A stretch of DNA of 64,000 nucleotides from assembly GCA_943736015.1 (NCBI GenBank), contig OX031070.1:24821673-24885672 (forward strand). Direction: 5' to 3'. Every line of letters starts with the position of its first letter. Position 1 is the first letter of the stretch. The DNA comes from Tridacna crocea. Its lineage: Eukaryota; Mollusca; Bivalvia; Cardiida; Cardiidae. The notes beneath the pieces were generated by a model, which ran no database searches, was not told the DNA's origin, and saw only the letters and a program-made list of their open reading frames with translations. Positions 28,201 through 34,200 of the stretch are shown here, piece by piece. Made by a program: the position numbers and the translations under genes.

Positions 28201-31200
28201 GGACCTCTACCAAGACTGCTCATATAATGCCCCTGGCTTCAAACTGGCTCTGCCCCAAGGGTCACAAGTTTGAAACATAGGAACAAAGAAGGAAAACTTT
28301 AAAAATCTTCTACTCTGAAACTATATGGTGCAGAGCGTTGATATTTGGTATGTAGCATCTCCTAGTGGACTTCTACCAAGATTGTTCATATGATGTCCCT
28401 GGGGTCAAAAATGGCCCCTCCCTGGGGGTCACAAGTTTGAAACATAGGAACAAAGAAGGAAAACAGAATTATTTGGCCTTGAACTTTGATATTTGGTATT
28501 TATCTTCATCGTAGACCTTTTCTGCTTAGTACTCAGGTGAGCGATATAGGACCATCATTGCCCTCTTGTTTTTGTGTGTGCCTTTGTTAAAGATAGGACC
28601 AGAGTTGTAAGTATCAGTAACCTTTATGTATTATGCAGGGGTAAAAGTTTTCCGTATTGTGACGGAATCATACTGTATGACAAATATATGATTTTGTCTT
28701 CTATTCAGTGACAGGTGAACATTCTGTCCTAAACGAATGCGAGCCTTTTAGACATCCTGCTGCATAGACGGATGTCGTAGCCTTCGGTCGAGAGAGCCTG
28801 CTATTGCTTTTTCGGAGAGAGTACATCACAATAAGGCGGCTACTCAGACTATACCTTTTTCGACCTTGCATTATTGAGCACGTTGGGTATTACCATAAGT
28901 CACACCAACATGGTTAACATGTCGCAGGAAACAAATCACTGTACCTGTTGTGTACTCTTTCAGAACGAACATTCAGTGCTTTAGTTTTGTTCTTTCATCA
29001 CAGGTTGCTGGCTTAACGTCACAAAATGCACCAACGATCCAGATGCGGTCGGTACCTATAGAGATATGTATGGGGAAAGGTTACATAACGCCGATGAGAA
29101 TGAGGTAGCTTGTCTACACGGCGCTGTCACTCAGTGGCATTTCTGTGGTTCGAAACCTGACGAGCCTGTCACAGCTATCTATGGACCTACAGGTACAGTA
29201 TGCCGATGAGAGGGCGTGGATTATAAACTCCACAGCCCTACCCTAGAACTACTAAAATTCATGAAAAAAAAAATGAGTTTGTCCGTCGTCATATTATCAA
29301 AATAGTGTTATAAGCGACAAAAACACGCTCCAAACAAATAATTAAGTGATTTGCAGTCGTCTGCGGTCAGGAACAGCATGCAAGGCTTGAATTTACCCCG
29401 TCTGCCTATGTTTGTTTACATTCTGTGTCATAAAGGGTCGAAGAATCAATTGAAAATGCTTGTACGAGGGGTGTTCGAAAAGTTTCGGGACAAGTGCCGC
29501 CATTCTTCTATATTTTGACATTTTTTAATGAGTTTTTCGATAACGATAGCTACAACCATATTCTATAAGTTCGTTGAAACAAATAAACGAAGATACACGA
29601 AACGCGTGATGTATTGTCACCATAGCAACGTCAAGTCGATGTGAGCGGGGCACCTTGATGCACCGAATAAAAGGTTTGTCTTTACAAGTGTCTGAAATAG
29701 TCATGGTTATTCAAAATACTTCAGGGTATGCTCCATGCACCTCTGATGCTTATGTAAGCACGAATTAAAAATGATTTTGAAGTCTGTTGATGGAATGTTC
29801 CTTATACATTCCCTGACTACGACGGGAAGATCATCGATGTCGTCAAAACAGTGACTGCGTCAGTAACGCTTGATAGCGCTGAATAACCAAAATTTACACG
29901 GTGCGAGTCCGAGGAGTATGGTGGGTGCTCAATAGTGTTACTCTATCAGCAGGTACTTTCTCGGTAGTTGATGAAGTATAAGGTGTGGCGTTGTTGTGAT
30001 GAAAGTAAAATGCGCCGGATTTTTCTGGTCGTTTCTCCTATACAGCCCTGATCAACTCATGTCAGTGCACCTGAAACGAGCTTACGGATCAACCTATGAA
30101 TCTATATACACTCAAAACATATGTTTATAAATTACTGCTTTCACCAACCAATCCTGTCATCATATAAAATAAGAATATACTTTTATGTATAATGTAGTTA
30201 AAAAAAAAATATACGTTCGAGTAATACTGTGCTGTGACTGTCTTCCCCATCGGTAGTGTGTGGCAGACAATAACTCCGTTCATTTCAATAAAATAAAACG
30301 TTTCGCCATTGCTTTTGTAGGCAAGGGTGAATTAGGGTTTTTTCCACACAGAGCAGTCTTGCTTGGTCTCTGGATCATACAAACCAATCCAAGTTATATC
30401 GGCCGTAATAATGAATGCCGAGAACCTGTCACCGCGTTCTCTGTGCTGTTTCAGGAAAGCCTTACTCACTGAAGCTTTTTGATGGCAAGTAGTAGACGGG
30501 GTACCCTGCAGGCGAATACTTTTGTCATGCACAATTCAAAAACATATAGGAGTGCTTATTGTGATCAATACTTGCAATTAGAAAGAAGATATTTTGTGAA
30601 GTGACGTCAAGGTGCCCCGCTCACGTCGACTTGACGTTGCTATAGTGACCATTCATGACGTGTAGCATATATATTTGTTTATTTGTTTCGATTTACATAT
30701 AAAATACGGTTGTAGCTATTACTACCGAAAAAATCATTGAAAAATATTAATAAATACAAGAGTGACGCCAAACGTCCCGAAACTTTTCGAACACCCCTCG
30801 TATATGAGATAAATATGCTCGAGCACGTGTTTCGATCGATCCATCCATAATACCATCCAGCCATCCAACGGCACAAAACTCGCTTATCATAACATTAAAG
30901 GGGCTACAACATTCGGTGGTGATGGTTGTTTAATCGCAACATACGGCTGTCCGAAACATGGTGGACCTGCTGATGGACACGTGGTACCAGGCAAATTCTA
31001 CAAGGAAACTCATGCGAACGCGGCACTTGATCAGGAACATTGTTTGGCTCGTGCACTTCCCATCTGGCACTATTGTGGCTCTTTTGCGAACCATCCTGTT
31101 ACAGCAATATACAGACCGACGGGTAAGTAATAGGTTGGCGTAGCTGGTATGCAGATATATTACTATATATAGAAAAACAGTCTTTGTGTATAACTCATTA

Positions 31201-34200
31201 TACAATATCCTTCATTCTTTTTTGCTAGAGTTTAGGTACAGCATGGAATTTTTGGCAGATAGATATGCATGGTTTCAGATAGAAATTAACAATTTTCCAG
31301 CTTGTACAAAAAGAACAAAATGAAATGTGGGCTGTGAATAGGAAAATCATGACGTACCATACAGATGATTGTAAGGTTGATAGCAGATCTGTGCTCATAT
31401 TCGTTTCTTCATGCTTAATTGCAGTCTGTGATTAGCAGACGGTATTGTAGAGTATGATAAGACGATCGTGCACAACATCTGAAAAAAAGATAAGGGTTTT
31501 TTTACTGCAATATTTTTCGTTTTATATAAATCAACATTAATAAGAGAAAGGACTAACTCAAATTATGGTACTATATGTAGATACAGAAAAAAGATTACAG
31601 TAAGAAGTAAAAACCCCTAAAACTACAATGAAAATGGTCTTATCTTCAGAAAAAAAAAACTCCTCTGAAACCGCTGGTCAGATTTTGAAATAATTTCACA
31701 GAGTTGATCCTTGGGTGACCCTTTTCAAAAATTGTTCGGGAAATTTTGATCCGTCAAAAAATATGGCTCTGGTGAATGGGGGCTACTTGCACTATAGGGA
31801 AATGAGGAAATTCTTAAAAAATTTTCTTCTCTGAAACCGATGGTCAGATTTTGAAATAATTTCTCAGGGATATTCCTTAGGTGACCCTTTTCAAAAATTG
31901 TTCGCGAAATTTTGATTGGTCAAGAAACATGGCTCTAGTGAATGGGGGCTACTTGCACTATAGGGAAATGAAGAAATTCTTAAAAATTCTTCTTCTCTGA
32001 AACGGCTGGACAGATTTTGAAATGATTTCACAGAGATGATCCTTGGGTGACCCTTTTCAAAAATTGTTCACAAAATTTTGATCCCTCAAGAAACATGGCT
32101 CTGGTGAATGGGGGCTACTTGCACTATATGGAAATGAAGAAATTCTTGAAAATTCTTCTTCTCTGAAACCCCTAGTCAGATTTTGAAATAATTTGACAGG
32201 GATGTTCCTTGAGTGATCCTTGCTCTTGTGAATGGGAGCTACTTGCACTATATGGACATGATGAAATTCTTGAAAATTCTTTTTCTCTGAAACCACCGGT
32301 CAGATTTAAAAAAAAGATTCCGAAATATTCCTTGGGTGACCCTTTTGAAAACTTGTTCGTAAATTTTGATCCATCAAGAAACATGGCTCTCGTGGATGGG
32401 GGATACTTGTTCTTATACAGAAATGAAGAATTCTTAAAAATTCTTCTTTTTGAAACTGATGGTCAGATTTCGAAATGAATTTTACAGGTGACCCAGGCCT
32501 CCTAGTGAAACCTTTAAAACCTTTAAAAACCTTTAATTTCAGAGCAAACCTTTAAAACCTTTACATTTCCCCAGAAAACCTTTAAAACGCCAAAATAGCC
32601 TGTAATTCTGACTCAAAACCTTTATATTTGCTCTGACTGGTTGCCATGCTAGCTTAAAGCAAGTAATGGATTTTGTTCTGCATTTTCCCTTCTTTTATGT
32701 GTAGTTAAACAATGCTGCTTTTGTTTCTTTCATCTTGAGTTTTTCAGAATGCTGTTGTGTTCACCAGACTACCATGCAGTAGCTGTTTGCAGTAGTGCAC
32801 TCACCAAAACCATGGATGGTGTCATGTTATCAGCATTATGTACCATGGACCTGGATGCTTGAAATGGTAATTTCAGGTCTGGTGAGATGTTTGCACTACT
32901 GTAATGATGGACAAGGTTTGGTGAAGCTACAGCATTCTGAATAAAGGTGATGTAGATCCTACACTGTAAAATAGGAGCTATGTATGATATAAATATGCAG
33001 AGAAAATAGGTATACACATTAAATAAGGTATGTATTATATTGCATAATTCAAACAGTATATAACATCAAAAAATGACTTTGGTATGACTGTGGGTTTAAT
33101 AAAGAAATGAGAACTTCGACGAAAATAGCCTTTATTTACTCTTTATTTTTTCGTATTTTACACTAATAGGCCTTTATTTTCATACATTGGGGCCTTTATA
33201 AAAACCTTTATTTTTGTTTTAGCCTGCTAGGAGGCCTGGGTGACCTTTTGAAAATTGCTTAGCAAAATTATAAGTTTGGTTCCAATGTTTCAAAACCTCA
33301 AAAAAAAAGGCTATGGTGATCTCAAAAATTCAGGTGAGCGATCCAGGGCCATCTTGGCCCTCTTTTTTAGATTTAGCAGCATGGTCTATATTTTCACTTC
33401 ACTGGAATTCTGGTTCTAAACTTTCTTGACTATCAACTTTTTTTTAGATAATCTGGTAAAAAGCTAACTTGAATTCTACATTTGAGAGCTTCTGGTTTAA
33501 AGTTGTCTTGATTTTTAACCTTTTGAGATATTTGGCAAAAATCCGGTAAACCGATGAACTGGTAAACACCAAATTGTTTTTTTCTTTTTTCAAAATTTAG
33601 AGATACCTGGCAAAAAACTATCAATTTTCATTATAAATAGGTATTTTGACCAAAACGCATCAGGTTTTTCAGCATTTGGAGATATCCTTGTCAATAAATC
33701 GTCTTGATTTTTCGTTTTCTAGGTATTGGGACCCAAGCAGTCATGATTCCGAATATTTTGAACTATTCTGCCCGAAACCATTCCGGATTTTCGTTGTAAT
33801 GAAATGATATTCTGCCGAATACCATATAGAAATTCAGTATTATGGGATATTTTGGCAGATTTCTGTCCTGACATACGAAATTATTTTTTCTTTACTGAAA
33901 GCCGTTTTGCCTTTCAACGTCTTACAACATGGGCCAGAACCTAATTTAAACTTAAATTACGAGATGTTTTGGCGTAGACTTGATCCAAAATTATATTCAG
34001 AGATATTGTGCCAAGATGCTCTTTTGAACTTAAATATCCTATTTAATTCTGATCCAGATAGACCCCTTGGTTTTAAATGTTATGGAATATTCTTTACTTT
34101 CAACAGTTTGATGTATTCTTTCCGAAACCCATCTTTGGTTTAGTTCTTTGAGAGATTCTGCCAAAAACCAACTAGATTTCCAACATTTCATCACATTTAA

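Noticed and set aside
26650-28470. CRISPR-like regular repeats
   Set aside because: Units are about 166 bp of continuous repeat without unique spacers, in a eukaryotic intron.
31655-32480. A second gene suggested by several open frames on both strands
   Set aside because: The frames are translations of tandem repeat units (the same phrases recur), not protein domains.
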